DNA of 42,762 nt from Verrucomicrobiota bacterium (GTDB lineage: Bacteria; Verrucomicrobiota; Verrucomicrobiia; Verrucomicrobiales; Akkermansiaceae), in assembly GCA_030835305.1 (NCBI GenBank), contig JAURPJ010000041.1, positions 1 to 42,762 on the forward strand. The letters run 5' to 3'. Of this stretch, positions 26,247 to 35,386 are shown piece by piece. The number at the start of each line of letters is the position of its first letter. The first letter of the stretch is position 1. Position numbers and translations under genes: made by a program. Under the pieces are notes generated by a model, which was given only the letters and a program-made list of their open reading frames with translations, had not been told where the DNA came from and searched no databases.

Positions 26247-26286
26247 TTTCTCTTGTCAAGAGACCAATCCACTGGAAGATGGTGTC

Positions 26287-27057
26287 ATGAAAATCGTTGC
26301 CGTTTTCGCCCTCATGATCGTCTCCCTGCAGGCCGAAACGATCCGGGATCTCAAATACGACTCAAAACACGAGCGCAACGTCCTCGATTTCTATCCCGCC
26401 CTGAAGAAATCTGAAAAACCTGCGCCCGTCTTCGTCTGGTTCCACGGAGGTGGCTTTCGCAACGGCGACAAAAATCAAATCGAAAAGCACGGACGTTCAA
26501 CCCTGGAAAAATATCGCAAGGCCGGATATGCCGTCGCGAGCTGCAACTATCCCTTTCTTGGCAAGGGCATGGAATACCGCGACATTGTGGATCACTGCGG
26601 TCGGGCCGTAAAATTCATCCGCTCCAAATCAAAGGACTGGAATATCGACCCACAACGCCTCGCCTGCGGGGGCGTTTCCGCCGGGGCTCTTATCAGTCAG
26701 TTCCTCGGCTATCACGACGACCTTGCCGACTCGAAAGCAAAAGATCCTGTCGATAAGCTTAGTTCGCGCCCCGCCGTGGTCATAGGCATCATGCAACCCA
26801 TCGGAACCAGGGAGTTTGCCCTCCGCTACATGGACAAGGGGGAAGCTCCGCTTTTTCTCTACTCGAACGCAAGACCCACCGATCGAATCCACCCCCCCGC
26901 ACAGGTCGAACTCATTCGTGACAAGGCAAAATCACTGGGCATCCCCGTGGAAGCCTATGGCGGGGAACGCAACAAACTCCCAAAAGTGAAACCGGGCAAG
27001 GACTGGCTCGACCTCCAGCTGAACTTCTGCAACGAGCACCTCAAAGCATCGTCTTGA
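26287..27057 (+). CDS. Exported carboxylesterase/lipase-like alpha/beta hydrolase
   Basis: The 256-residue protein has a short signal peptide (MKIVAVFALMIVSLQA). The fold is shown by FVWFHGGGFRNGDK (oxyanion HGGG) and the nucleophile elbow GGVSAGALI, with Ser in GxSxG at about residue 137. The acid and His are less certain: an aspartate is plausible in NARPTDRIHPP and the His follows in RIHPPAQVEL. HGG-type esterases of this group act on acylated sugars or small esters; substrate unknown. It is transcribed divergently from the DUF1592 pair and lies 32 bases before the DMT transporter. Confidence 0.85.
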   Translation: MKIVAVFALMIVSLQAETIRDLKYDSKHERNVLDFYPALKKSEKPAPVFVWFHGGGFRNGDKNQIEKHGRSTLEKYRKAGYAVASCNYPFLGKGMEYRDIVDHCGRAVKFIRSKSKDWNIDPQRLACGGVSAGALISQFLGYHDDLADSKAKDPVDKLSSRPAVVIGIMQPIGTREFALRYMDKGEAPLFLYSNARPTDRIHPPAQVELIRDKAKSLGIPVEAYGGERNKLPKVKPGKDWLDLQLNFCNEHLKASS

Positions 27058-27088
27058 CTTTTCGGGAGACGGCGACGACCTCATCACC

Positions 27089-27967
27089 GTGCGCATCGCC
27101 GACGTCCTGCTCCTCCTCACCCTCGCCGCGATCTGGGGAGCGTCCTTTCTTTTCATGCGAGTGGCGGCCCCCGAATTTGGCCCCATACCCCTTGTCGCAT
27201 TCCGCATGGGAATTGCCGGTCTTGCGTTGACGCCGGTTTTTTTTGGCCGTGAAGCCCGGGCTCTTCTGCGGGAGCATTGGTGGCAGCTGCTCGTCAGCGG
27301 AGTCGTCGGTTCGGCCATTTCCTTTATTCTCCTTTCATGGGCCAGCCTCACACTCAGCGCCGGCTTCACCTCGCTCATGAATTCCAGCGTCCCCGTCTTC
27401 AGCGCCCTCATTGCCGCGCTTTGGTTGGGCGAGCGACTCCGCCCCGCGCAATTCGTTGGCCTTGCACTGGGAATCCTTGGCGTCCTTATCCTCGTTTGGG
27501 GAAAACTGGAATTTCACCAAAACGGACGCGGCTGGCCCATCGTGGCCTGCGTTATCTCCTGCCTCTGTTACGGATTCGGGGCCAGCTGGATGAAACGCCA
27601 CCTGCAAGGGGTTCGCCCGCTTGTCGCCTCTTCCGGCAGCCTTCTCGGGGCCGGGCTTGTCCTCTTGCCTTTCGCCCTCACCAAACTGCCGGGCAGCTCT
27701 CCGGGAATGACCAGCTGGCTCAGCGCCATCGCTCTTGCCCTCGTCTGCACCGCCCTCGCCTTTGTCCTTTTTTTTAAGCTCATCCAGCGCTCGGGAGCCA
27801 CTGTCGCCACCTCGGTGACCTTCCTCATTCCCTTTTTCGGCATTTTTTGGGGATGGCTTGTCCTCGATGAAATCGTCACCGGTCAAATGATCGCCGGTCT
27901 CGCCGTAACCCTTCTGGGGACCGGGCTGATCACTGGGATCGTCGGAAGACGAAAGGCCATTTCCTAA
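27089..27967 (+). CDS. EamA/DMT-family transporter
   Basis: The 292-residue protein has ten predicted TM helices arranged as two EamA repeats. Hallmarks are LAAIWGASFLFMRVAAPEFG near the start, FRMGIAGLALTPVFF, ASLTLSAGFTSLMNSSVPVF and LGERLRPAQFVGLALGILGV in the first half, and VTFLIPFFGIFWGWLVLDE and MIAGLAVTLLGTGLITG in the second. The start is GTG 27089 (VRIADVLLLLT). DMT members export or import amino acids, nucleotide sugars or drugs; specificity cannot be inferred. It follows the esterase gene and precedes a DUF1080 gene, both in the same direction. Confidence 0.92.
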   Translation: MRIADVLLLLTLAAIWGASFLFMRVAAPEFGPIPLVAFRMGIAGLALTPVFFGREARALLREHWWQLLVSGVVGSAISFILLSWASLTLSAGFTSLMNSSVPVFSALIAALWLGERLRPAQFVGLALGILGVLILVWGKLEFHQNGRGWPIVACVISCLCYGFGASWMKRHLQGVRPLVASSGSLLGAGLVLLPFALTKLPGSSPGMTSWLSAIALALVCTALAFVLFFKLIQRSGATVATSVTFLIPFFGIFWGWLVLDEIVTGQMIAGLAVTLLGTGLITGIVGRRKAIS

Positions 27968-27985
27968 GCCACGTATCCCTACCCT

Positions 27986-28561
27986 ATGAAATATCTCATC
28001 CTCCTTCTTCTTCCCTTCACCACATTCGCCGGTGAGTCCCTGTTCAATGGCAAAGATCTCACCGGGTGGAAGTCCGATGCCAAGGGCGACTTCCCCTACT
28101 GGACTGCCAAGGATGGAGAACTTCACTGCCAGTCCGGCCCCAAAAAGAAAGGCTCCATCCTCTGGACCACCAGGGAGTTCACCGACTTCACCCTCACGCT
28201 CGAATTCAAGAACGGCGAAGGCACCATCGACTCAGGCGTCATGTTGAAAAAGGCCCACGATCAAATCCAGATTGGGATTTCCGGATCTCTGAAGCGCGAC
28301 CTTACCGCTTCTCCCTACATTCCCGGAAAAGGATATCCGGTCGAAGGCAAGGAAGCCATCGCCGCCGTCAAACCGAAGGACTGGAATGTTCTCAAGATCG
28401 AAGTCAAAGGGAACACCTACAAAACCTGGCTCAACGGAGTCGAAGGAATCACCTACGAGTCAAAAACCGCCATAGACAAGGGACCACTCGGCCTTCAACT
28501 CCATGCTGGAAAGAACATGGCGATCTCCTTCCGCAAGATTGAGATTACCGAGCACAAATAG
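27986..28561 (+). CDS. Secreted DUF1080 family protein (second copy)
   Basis: The 191-residue protein has a signal peptide (MKYLILLLLPFTTFAG) and the DUF1080 fold: SLFNGKDLTGWKSDAKG, FTDFTLTLEFKNGEGTIDSG and a C-terminal GPLGLQLHAGKNMAISFRKI. It is shorter than the DUF1080 protein at 2896 and only distantly similar, so they are probably not recent duplicates. The family is a carbohydrate-binding or 3-keto-glycoside hydrolase type beta-sandwich. It starts 18 bases after the DMT transporter stop, so co-transcription is likely. Confidence 0.9.
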   Translation: MKYLILLLLPFTTFAGESLFNGKDLTGWKSDAKGDFPYWTAKDGELHCQSGPKKKGSILWTTREFTDFTLTLEFKNGEGTIDSGVMLKKAHDQIQIGISGSLKRDLTASPYIPGKGYPVEGKEAIAAVKPKDWNVLKIEVKGNTYKTWLNGVEGITYESKTAIDKGPLGLQLHAGKNMAISFRKIEITEHK

Positions 28562-28593
28562 AAAAGGCAGCCTGGCTTTTTTATTTGGAAATC

Positions 28594-29112
28594 ATGCCAT
28601 CAATCCTGCGGCGACTCCTCTGGAGCAAGGACGTCCCTCTGATCTGGTGCATCCTGGTTCCAACCGCACTGACCATTGGCCTGGCCTGGCTTCTTTTCTA
28701 TTCCTTGAGCGGGGACCGGATCGAGATCCTTGGCAGGGCCGTTGTCCCGGATCACGGGGACTTCCAACTCGGGCAAACCCACGATGACGAGTTTGGATAC
28801 ATTCTTTGGGCCAAAACCGGAAATTTTGAATGGGCTTGGGTCGGCTGGCCTCTAAACGGCGGTGAAAACTCCATCACCGCTACTTCAAAAAGTGGGAGGT
28901 TTCGCGGAATCGCTGCGGATGGAGTGTTCAGCAATTACCGGAATGATCTGCACGACATGCCCATTGTCGTCATCTTCGACTCGACAAGAGGTGTCTTATG
29001 GCCGTCCCAAGCAGCCAAAGAAAAATCTGTCGGCTTTTGGCTGCAGGCTTGGCACGAAATTAATGAGAACGAGCCTCTCTTTCCCGCTCCACCCTCTCCG
29101 GAAGCGAAATAG
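28594..29112 (+). CDS. Hypothetical single-pass membrane protein
   Basis: ATG 28594 gives a 172-residue protein; an in-frame TTG three codons earlier is possible. One TM segment at about 17-40 (IWCILVPTALTIGLAWLLFY) is followed by an extracytoplasmic region with ILGRAVVPDHGDFQLG and FGYILWAKTGNFEWAWVGWP. The C-terminus is Pro-rich (LFPAPPSPEAK). No family recognised. It lies 32 bases after the DUF1080 gene in the same direction. Confidence 0.55.
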   Translation: MPSILRRLLWSKDVPLIWCILVPTALTIGLAWLLFYSLSGDRIEILGRAVVPDHGDFQLGQTHDDEFGYILWAKTGNFEWAWVGWPLNGGENSITATSKSGRFRGIAADGVFSNYRNDLHDMPIVVIFDSTRGVLWPSQAAKEKSVGFWLQAWHEINENEPLFPAPPSPEAK

Positions 29113-29189
29113 CACCTTCGACACGAGCTATGATAAACCCGCTCCAATTTTATCACAGCCAACTTCCACAAACCGCATAGTTTCGCTCC

Positions 29190-29546
29190 ATGGGATGGAT
29201 GAGAACACTACTACTGGGAGATATTGGAAACCGGTTGGATATTGCCGACACTGAAGTCGAAATCGACAGGGTCAAACAGCAGAACCGGAACACGGTAAAT
29301 CGCCTTCGTAACAAAGAAGAAAAAATCGATCAATTGACCTCCGAACTGGCTCAGCAACGACTTGCCACACAGGCCCTCACGCGCTTCCTCATCGCCAAAA
29401 ATCTAGTCTCTGAACAAGAGCTAAACGAATTCATTCAGGAAGTTGATGCCGAGGACGGCGTCGTTGATGGAAAACTCAACGCCTCCTTCACCTACAAGAG
29501 GCCCAGCAAGGAATCCGGCGGCTTTGGCAAAATCGAGTGGACTTAG
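29190..29546 (+). CDS. Small coiled-coil protein, unknown
   Basis: A 118-residue soluble protein. The start is ATG 29190 (MGWMRTLLLGDIGNRLDIAD), though the ATG three codons on is equally possible. Residues 20-60 form a coiled coil (EVEIDRVKQQNRNTVNRLRN, KIDQLTSELAQQRLATQ). A later helix (ALTRFLIAKNLVSEQELNEF) and an acidic segment precede a Gly/Lys tail. No enzymatic motif. Reminiscent of small verrucomicrobial proteins of unknown role. Confidence 0.6.
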   Translation: MGWMRTLLLGDIGNRLDIADTEVEIDRVKQQNRNTVNRLRNKEEKIDQLTSELAQQRLATQALTRFLIAKNLVSEQELNEFIQEVDAEDGVVDGKLNASFTYKRPSKESGGFGKIEWT

Positions 29547-29575
29547 AAGGATAGGATTCCGCAGTTTATCTCCAC

Positions 29576-29608
29576 AAAAAAAGCCCCCGGGACAATCTCC
29601 CGGAGGCT
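29576..29608 (-). terminator. Rho-independent terminator of the isomerase-like gene
   Basis: On the minus strand AGCCTCCGGGA (29608-29598) pairs with TCCCGGGGGCT (29592-29582) around a short loop, then a run of T. It lies 20 bases after the stop of the gene at 29628. Confidence 0.85.
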
Positions 29609-29627
29609 CTTGGTGATTCTTGATCCT

Positions 29628-30512
29628 CTAGACAGTGCAAATGTCGATGGCCTGCTTGAGAGAGGTCAGGGGATCATTCTTCGGTCTGAATTCCTGACCG
29701 AGGTATCCCTCGTATCCAATCGCGGCGAGAGCTTTGCAGATGCCCTTGTAGTTCAGCTCCTGGGTATCGTCGATCTCATTACGGCCCGGAACACCTGCGG
29801 TATGATAATGCGAAATGGCATCCTTATGTTTGGAGAAAGTCGCGATGCAGTCACCCTCCATGATCTGCATGTGGTAGATATCATAGAGGAGCTTGAAGCG
29901 ATCCGAACCCACTTCCTTGACAAGATCAGCACCCCACTGCGTTCGGTCGCAAAGGTAGTCCTTGTGATCCTTCTTCGAGTTAAGCAGCTCCATCGAAATG
30001 GTAATATTGTGCTTTTCGGCAATCGGCATGATGCGCTTCACACCCTCGGCACAGTTTTTCAGGCCCTCCTCGTCCGTAAGTCCACGACGATTTCCAGAGA
30101 AAGCAATAATCTGTGGCACATTGCCGGCCTTGGCCGCAAGAGGAATGATCTCCTCGTAGATCTTCACCAAAGTATCGTGATTTTCCTTCTTCTCAAATGA
30201 GGTCCCAATTCCCCCAATTCCCTTAATGGGTCTGGGACGGCCCATCGCACAGGTCAACCCGTGCTTAGCCACGGTGGCCCATTGCTCCGGGAAGAGAATC
30301 TCAATCGATTCGATCCCGATCTTCTTCACCTCCACGCAAAATTGCTCAAGGGGGATATTCCCAAAGCACCAATGGCAAACCGAGTGCTTGAACTTACCCC
30401 CCACCGCGGCCGCGTCTTCCTCGGCAGCTTTAATCTGGGTTCCTAGAGCGGAAAAAAGAGCGGCTGTGGCGGCGCCACCGGAAAGGGCAGTGAGTGATTC
30501 TCTTCGATTCAT
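29628..30512 (-). CDS. Exported hydroxypyruvate isomerase-like TIM-barrel protein
   Basis: The 294-residue protein has a Tat-like or Sec-like leader (MNRRESLTALSGGAATAALF, cleavage near AAEE). The mature domain is an AP-endonuclease-2/xylose-isomerase-like TIM barrel with four metal ligands visible in order: the Glu of ITISMELLNSKKDHK, the Asp of LLYDIYHMQIMEGD, the His of SHYHTAGVPGRNE and the Glu of YLGQEFRPK. These match hydroxypyruvate isomerase (Hyi/Gip). An exported Hyi-like protein is common in Verrucomicrobiota but its substrate is probably a sugar or sugar derivative rather than hydroxypyruvate. Enzyme class is confident; reaction is inference. Confidence 0.85.
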   Translation of the reverse strand: MNRRESLTALSGGAATAALFSALGTQIKAAEEDAAAVGGKFKHSVCHWCFGNIPLEQFCVEVKKIGIESIEILFPEQWATVAKHGLTCAMGRPRPIKGIGGIGTSFEKKENHDTLVKIYEEIIPLAAKAGNVPQIIAFSGNRRGLTDEEGLKNCAEGVKRIMPIAEKHNITISMELLNSKKDHKDYLCDRTQWGADLVKEVGSDRFKLLYDIYHMQIMEGDCIATFSKHKDAISHYHTAGVPGRNEIDDTQELNYKGICKALAAIGYEGYLGQEFRPKNDPLTSLKQAIDICTV

Positions 30513-30595
30513 AACTGGGATTAATACACGTCAAGAACGGGTTCTTTGTCGAGAAATGAAACGATTTCTCCGCAAGAGAAAATTGAAATGAGCCC

Positions 30596-31007
30596 TCAGC
30601 TCTCCGGGACGGTTCGCACCCTGAAAAATATTTGCCCACGTTCAGGGAACAGTTGCCAGGTCTCCGAACCATCCACATCACTGATAGCGGCAGATCGAAT
30701 TCTTTTGCCTTCAACACTTGTCCATGGTCCGGAAAGTGCACTGGCGGCTTCAAAAACAAAGTCCGTGAAATCGCGGATCTCTCGATAATACTCGAATGCG
30801 AAAAAGACACCTTCGCTACCAGGCGATAAACCGGTGAGACGGGGGATATAAAGGTTCAGCGCATTACCGGTGACCTCTCTCAGACGAGTCCAAAAATTCG
30901 GCCAAATAAGCATGAGGGCAGAAAGCCCAAGAGGATCAGCACAAAAAACCTTTCCGGAGGGACGATACCACCATGATGAGGCAGAGCAAGAGAGTGGGCC
31001 ACGCAGC
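30596..31007 (-). pseudogene. C-terminal remnant of a secreted beta-rich protein
   Basis: Downstream of leuS the minus strand is open in one frame (VFCADPLGLSALMLIWPN, then SEGVFFAFEYYREIRDFTDF and ASALSGPWTSVEGK) and stops at 30596. The stretch resembles the C-terminal module of exported verrucomicrobial proteins (DPxGDGxSN-like loop, then FxxEYYREIxDFTxxVExSxxLxxW). It lacks a start codon and the usual catalytic or repeat domains, and the Asp-rich loop is damaged. I read it as the tail of a lost gene. A start at ATG 30913 would give 105 residues, which I find unlikely. Confidence 0.4.
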
Positions 31008-33539
31008 TTAATTCGCCACGATGTTTACCAGTTTGCCGGGAACTACGATGACTTTTCGGACGGTTTTCCCATCGGTGTGGGTGGTAACATTTTCGTCGGC
31101 GAGAGCAGCCTTTTCGGCATCTTCCTTCGAGACATCAGCCGGAACCATGATGCGGGCGCGGAGCTTGCCATTGACTTGAACGATGAGCTGGATCTCGGAC
31201 TCCACGAGTAGGGACTCGTCGAGTTCCGGCCAGGCTTGTTCGCTGAGGAGTTCGGTTTCACCCAGGGCCGCATTGATCTCTTCAGAAAGATGCGGTGCGA
31301 AGGGATTGAGCAACTTGAGGAAAGTCAGGAAAAGGTCGCGCGGGACTTCACCGGCAGAGGTGTAGGCATTGCTACATTCCATCATCGATGAAATAGCGGT
31401 GTTAAAGCGCAAGGACTCGATCGCTTCCTGAACCTTCTTGATGGTCAAATGGGTGATTTTGGCAAGCTCCTCATTCTGACCTTCGACAATCTTCCCACTG
31501 GAAATCCAACCGCCATCGGCTTCCTCCGAAAAAGCGACGCGCCAGACTTTCCCAAGGAAGCGGTGAACCCCCTCCACGCCTTTCATCGCCCATGGCTTGT
31601 CCTGATCGAGCGGTCCCATGAACATTTCGTAGAGGCGGAGAGCATCAGCGCCGTAGTTTTCAACAACATCATCCGGATTGACGACGTTACCAAAAGACTT
31701 CGACATCTTACGCGCGTCCTCGCCCATGATGAGGCCGGGAGCAAAGTATTTTTTGAAAGGCTCCCGGGACTTCAGGTGGCCGAGGTCGTTGAGAACCTTG
31801 TGCCAGAAGCGGGAATAAAGAAGGTGAAGTACGGCGTGCTCCTTACCACCGACATAAAAGTCGACGAAGGCGTCGTCGTTCCCCCAGTAGCCCTCGGCAT
31901 CAGGGCTGATGAAGTGGTCGGTATTGTTGGGATCGCAATAGCGAAGGTAGTACCAGCAGGAGCCGGCCCACTGCGGCATCGTGTTGGTCTCGCGTTGCAG
32001 CTTGTCACTGTAATTGATCCAGTCGGTGCAATTGATGAGTGGTCCACGGGGGTCGCCGGTGGGCTTGAAGTCCTCCATCTCGGGTTGAAGAAGAGGCAAC
32101 TCGGATTCGGGGAGACCGGAGTGTTGTCCGGTTTCCTTGTCCCAGAGAAGCGGGAAAGGCTCACCCCAGTAGCGCTGGCGGGAAAAGAGCCAATCGCGAA
32201 GCTTGAACTGGATCTTCTTCTCGCCTTTTCCATTTTCAACCAGCCAGTGAATGATCTTTTTCTTGGCTTCTTTGGTTTTGAGACCGTCAAGAAATCCCGA
32301 ATTAATGGCAGTCCCGGGATCAGTGTATCCCTGCCAATCCTGCCCGCCATTCGGTTGCACAACTTGGAGGACGGGCAGATCAAACTTCTCCGCGAACTCG
32401 AAATCGCGGGTGTCATGCGCCGGCACGGCCATGATTGCCCCGCTGCCGTATCCCATCATGACATAGTCGGCGATCCACACGGGGATCTTTTCGCCATTCA
32501 CGGGATTGATGGCGAAGGCTCCTGTCGCGACCCCGGTTTTTTCCTTGTCGAGGCCGCGCTCCATGTCCGACTTGCTCGCGCAGGCGGCAACATAAACCTC
32601 GACGGCATCCTTCTGATCACCCGTGGTGATTTCCGAGACCAAAGGGTGCTCGGGAGCAAGCACCATGTAGGTGGCTCCGAAAAGTGTATCGGGACGCGTG
32701 GTGAAAACAGTAATGTCATTCCCTTCGACATCGAAGGTGACTTCCGCACCTTCGCTACGACCGATCCAGTTGCGCTGGAGAGCCTTGATCGACTCAGGCC
32801 AATCGAGCGGCTCGAGCTCATCGATGAGTCGCTGGGCGTATTTTGTAATCCTCAACATCCACTGACGAAGCGGACGGCGTTCGACGGTTTCGCCTTTCGC
32901 TTTCCATTCCTCAACTTCCTCATTGGCGAGCACGGTCCCCATGGACGGAGACCAATTCACGGGCGCCTCATGAATGAAGGCGAGGCGGACTTCGTCGATC
33001 TGCTCCTGGGTCCAACCTTTTTCCTCCAATTCGGAAACCGGCTTGGCCTTCTGATCTTCGTCGCAGAAGTAGGAGTTATAGAGCTGGAGGAAGATCCACT
33101 GGGTCCAGCGGACATACTTGGGATCGGTGGTATTGACCTCGCGATCCCAATCATAAGCAAATCCAAGTTCCTGAAGCTGGCGGCGAAAATTATTGATATT
33201 GGCCTCGGTGGTGACACGGGGGTGCTGGCCGGTCTTGATGGCATACTGCTCGGCCGGCAGACCAAAAGCGTCCCAGCCCATCGGGTGGAGGACGTTGTAG
33301 CCGTTCATCCGCTTGTAGCGGCCCACGATATCGGTGGCAGTGTATCCCTCGGGGTGTCCGACGTGGAGTCCGGCTCCGGAGGGATAAGGGAACATGTCGA
33401 GAATATAGTATTTGGGCTTCGACGCATCGAAGCCCTCCTCACCCGGACCGAGGGTGCGGTAGGTTTTATTCTCGGCCCAGTGGGATTGCCACTTGGGTTC
33501 GAATTGATCGAAGGGATAAGGCTTGCGTTTCTCAGACAT
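31008..33539 (-). CDS. leuS: Leucyl-tRNA synthetase
   Basis: LeuRS charges tRNA-Leu with leucine in the cytoplasm. The 843-residue protein starts at ATG 33539 ([20 protein letters not shown]); a longer frame reaching 33833 has a poor leader and is not expected. Class I motifs: the HIGH equivalent at 59-62 within [15 protein letters not shown], and KMSKSFGN at about 611. The editing domain and bacterial-type C-terminal tail ([28 protein letters not shown]) are present. [20 protein letters not shown] is diagnostic. It is monocistronic and divergent from the gene at 33686. Confidence 0.98.
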   Translation of the reverse strand: MSEKRKPYPFDQFEPKWQSHWAENKTYRTLGPGEEGFDASKPKYYILDMFPYPSGAGLHVGHPEGYTATDIVGRYKRMNGYNVLHPMGWDAFGLPAEQYAIKTGQHPRVTTEANINNFRRQLQELGFAYDWDREVNTTDPKYVRWTQWIFLQLYNSYFCDEDQKAKPVSELEEKGWTQEQIDEVRLAFIHEAPVNWSPSMGTVLANEEVEEWKAKGETVERRPLRQWMLRITKYAQRLIDELEPLDWPESIKALQRNWIGRSEGAEVTFDVEGNDITVFTTRPDTLFGATYMVLAPEHPLVSEITTGDQKDAVEVYVAACASKSDMERGLDKEKTGVATGAFAINPVNGEKIPVWIADYVMMGYGSGAIMAVPAHDTRDFEFAEKFDLPVLQVVQPNGGQDWQGYTDPGTAINSGFLDGLKTKEAKKKIIHWLVENGKGEKKIQFKLRDWLFSRQRYWGEPFPLLWDKETGQHSGLPESELPLLQPEMEDFKPTGDPRGPLINCTDWINYSDKLQRETNTMPQWAGSCWYYLRYCDPNNTDHFISPDAEGYWGNDDAFVDFYVGGKEHAVLHLLYSRFWHKVLNDLGHLKSREPFKKYFAPGLIMGEDARKMSKSFGNVVNPDDVVENYGADALRLYEMFMGPLDQDKPWAMKGVEGVHRFLGKVWRVAFSEEADGGWISSGKIVEGQNEELAKITHLTIKKVQEAIESLRFNTAISSMMECSNAYTSAGEVPRDLFLTFLKLLNPFAPHLSEEINAALGETELLSEQAWPELDESLLVESEIQLIVQVNGKLRARIMVPADVSKEDAEKAALADENVTTHTDGKTVRKVIVVPGKLVNIVAN

Positions 33540-33685
33540 GGTGTTGGTCGGGAGGGAAACCGCTGGCGGCGGGAAAAACACGCAAAAAATGACACACGCG
33601 GGCTTCAAATGCCGGGGATTGCCGGTTTGGGAAAAAGATTTGTTCTTGCAGGCGGCGACCCGCTCAGCGCGTAATCGCCAATCAT

Positions 33686-34399
33686 ATGAAACACACAATC
33701 TGCCTCGTTGCCTTCCTGCTCTTCCCACTGGCTTCCCTCGGGGAGGAAAAGGCCACCTTGATCTTCGAAGACGACTTCGAACGCACGGAGAGCGATGATT
33801 CGAAAGAGGAGATTGGCAAGGGCTGGTCCTCAAACAGCAAAAAACGGGCTAAGGGCAACAAACAGGTCGACTTAAAAGACGGCGCGATGCACATCACCTT
33901 CCACCCCGTTGCCGACCACGCCGTTTCCGTGGTTCACCCGGCGGAATTTCGAGATGGCCGGATCACCCTTCGCTTCAAACTACCGACTGAAAAAGACAGC
34001 CTCGGGTTGAACTTCGCCGATCTAAAATTCAAGGAAGTTCACGCCGGCCATCTCTGCATGACCAAGATCACCACGAAAAACGTCCAAATCAATGATCTCA
34101 AAACAGGCAATATGAAGCTGGCGATTCGAAAGGCCCGTCAGGACAAGACAATCACGCCGGAACAGCAGAAAATGCTCAAAACCAAAACCAAACGATTTAC
34201 AAACAGACTCGAAGCCGCCAAATGGCACAACCTGTCCGTCACGATCAAGGGAGAGACCCTGACCATCGTCATCAATGAGAAGGAAGTCGGCTCATTCTCT
34301 TCCGAAGGAATCGCCCACCCGACAAAACGCACCCTCCGGGTGGCCGTCCCTGGGAAGGCTATTATTGACGATCTTAAAATCTATTCCCTCGGAAAGTAA
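33686..34399 (+). CDS. Secreted beta-sandwich (laminin-G/DUF1080-like) protein
   Basis: The 237-residue protein has a signal peptide ([20 protein letters not shown]). The body starts with [14 protein letters not shown], a typical opening of LamG/concanavalin-like domains, and has [33 protein letters not shown] and [20 protein letters not shown], strands of a jelly-roll domain. The middle (about 120-170) carries a Lys-rich stretch. No catalytic residues are evident. A binding or structural role in polysaccharide handling is plausible. Confidence 0.7.
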   Translation: MKHTICLVAFLLFPLASLGEEKATLIFEDDFERTESDDSKEEIGKGWSSNSKKRAKGNKQVDLKDGAMHITFHPVADHAVSVVHPAEFRDGRITLRFKLPTEKDSLGLNFADLKFKEVHAGHLCMTKITTKNVQINDLKTGNMKLAIRKARQDKTITPEQQKMLKTKTKRFTNRLEAAKWHNLSVTIKGETLTIVINEKEVGSFSSEGIAHPTKRTLRVAVPGKAIIDDLKIYSLGK

Positions 34400-34450
34400 G
34401 TCCGCGAAAAGGACAAACTGGGAAAGAAGTAGCAATAACACAAAGAAGAA

Positions 34451-34474
34451 GCCCCGTGGATCTCTCCACGAGGC
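34451..34474. terminator. Hairpin between convergent genes
   Basis: GCCCCGTGGA (34451-34460) pairs with TCCACGAGGC (34465-34474) with one mismatch. On the minus strand it is followed by TTCTTCTTTG, on the plus strand by CTTTGATC. It lies between convergent genes and could serve either, most likely the Ser/Arg-rich gene at 34500. Confidence 0.55.
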
Positions 34475-34499
34475 CTTTGATCGTGCCGAGAAGATTTTT

Positions 34500-35336
34500 T
34501 TACCGCGTCCGCTGTCGGGCCTGGCTGATCGAGCGACTTGGCGACGAGGTGCTCCTTAGGGAGGCGCTTCGTGTCGACGTGCTGCGGCTTGAAGAGCTTC
34601 CTGAAGAAGAGATACGGGAAGGAGAACTTCTTGGAGTATAGGATGAGGAACGAATGACCGGAGTCGACTTGGTCTTGCCCGGGCTTGCACTCACCGTCTG
34701 GTATCGGCTCGAGCCGCTGGACCGCTGGTTAGACTGGCTTGAGGAACGGCGAGTCGGCGTAGCATAATTTGAAGAGCGGTAGCTGTCACTGCGGCTCGAA
34801 CTCGAGCGAGTCGGCGTGGAATACCCTGAAGAACGAGTGCTGCCGTAGGAACGGCTGCTCACTGTTTCTCGCGAGCGGTTCGAACTAGAGTAGCTCGAGG
34901 GTCGGATAGAAGCCACCCCACGGGACTGCCCATGAATTACCGGCGCATAGCGTCCGCGATTACCGGCCACCACTGTTTGACGCGGGAGATAAGTCGGGCA
35001 GGCCAAACGGTGTCCGCGTCGGAATCCGGTCGGGTAAATTGGCGCCGAGAAACGACGGGGAGCAACAGCACAGTAAGTACGGATTCGTGGATCCCAGTAA
35101 CGTCCGCAACTCCGGTCAAAATAGTGGCGGCGATAGGGATCCCAGGCCCATCGATCAAAGGACGTGGCCACAAATCCCACCTGAAGCGGAGCGAGACTTC
35201 CTCCCACGAACCCGGGATTTCCAAAGCCACCAACAGAGGTACCCACCGAGCCATACCCGTAGGTGGCGTAATCAGCGCAAGAAGTTCCCAAAAATGGCAG
35301 CGCCACAGCGGATGCGAGGAGTAAAATCTTCTTCAT
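34500..35336 (-). CDS. Ser/Arg-rich lipoprotein
   Basis: The 278-residue product begins with a type II signal peptide (MKKILLLASAVALPFLGTSC, lipobox LGTSC). Residues 21-135 are Gly/Tyr/Arg-rich with YGYGSVGTSVGGFGNPGF and DPYRRHYFDRSCGRYWDP. From about 145 the chain becomes almost pure Ser, Arg, Thr, Tyr and Pro with irregular repeats such as STPTRSSSSRSDSYRSSNY. The C-terminal third is the most Ser/Arg-dense and recalls eukaryotic SR domains only in composition. The strong positive charge suggests binding to anionic polymers, nucleic acid or phosphorylated partners; this is inference. Confidence 0.7.
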   Translation of the reverse strand: MKKILLLASAVALPFLGTSCADYATYGYGSVGTSVGGFGNPGFVGGSLAPLQVGFVATSFDRWAWDPYRRHYFDRSCGRYWDPRIRTYCAVAPRRFSAPIYPTGFRRGHRLACPTYLPRQTVVAGNRGRYAPVIHGQSRGVASIRPSSYSSSNRSRETVSSRSYGSTRSSGYSTPTRSSSSRSDSYRSSNYATPTRRSSSQSNQRSSGSSRYQTVSASPGKTKSTPVIRSSSYTPRSSPSRISSSGSSSSRSTSTRSASLRSTSSPSRSISQARQRTR

Positions 35337-35386
35337 AACACTAAGTAAAACGTTGGTTTAATTTTCTATATTCACTCGAAAACAAA

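Noticed and set aside
31449-33674. 741-codon open frame on the plus strand inside leuS
   Set aside because: It is exactly antisense to leuS, whose class I motifs and length are complete. The antisense frame shows no domain and depends on leuS codon bias.
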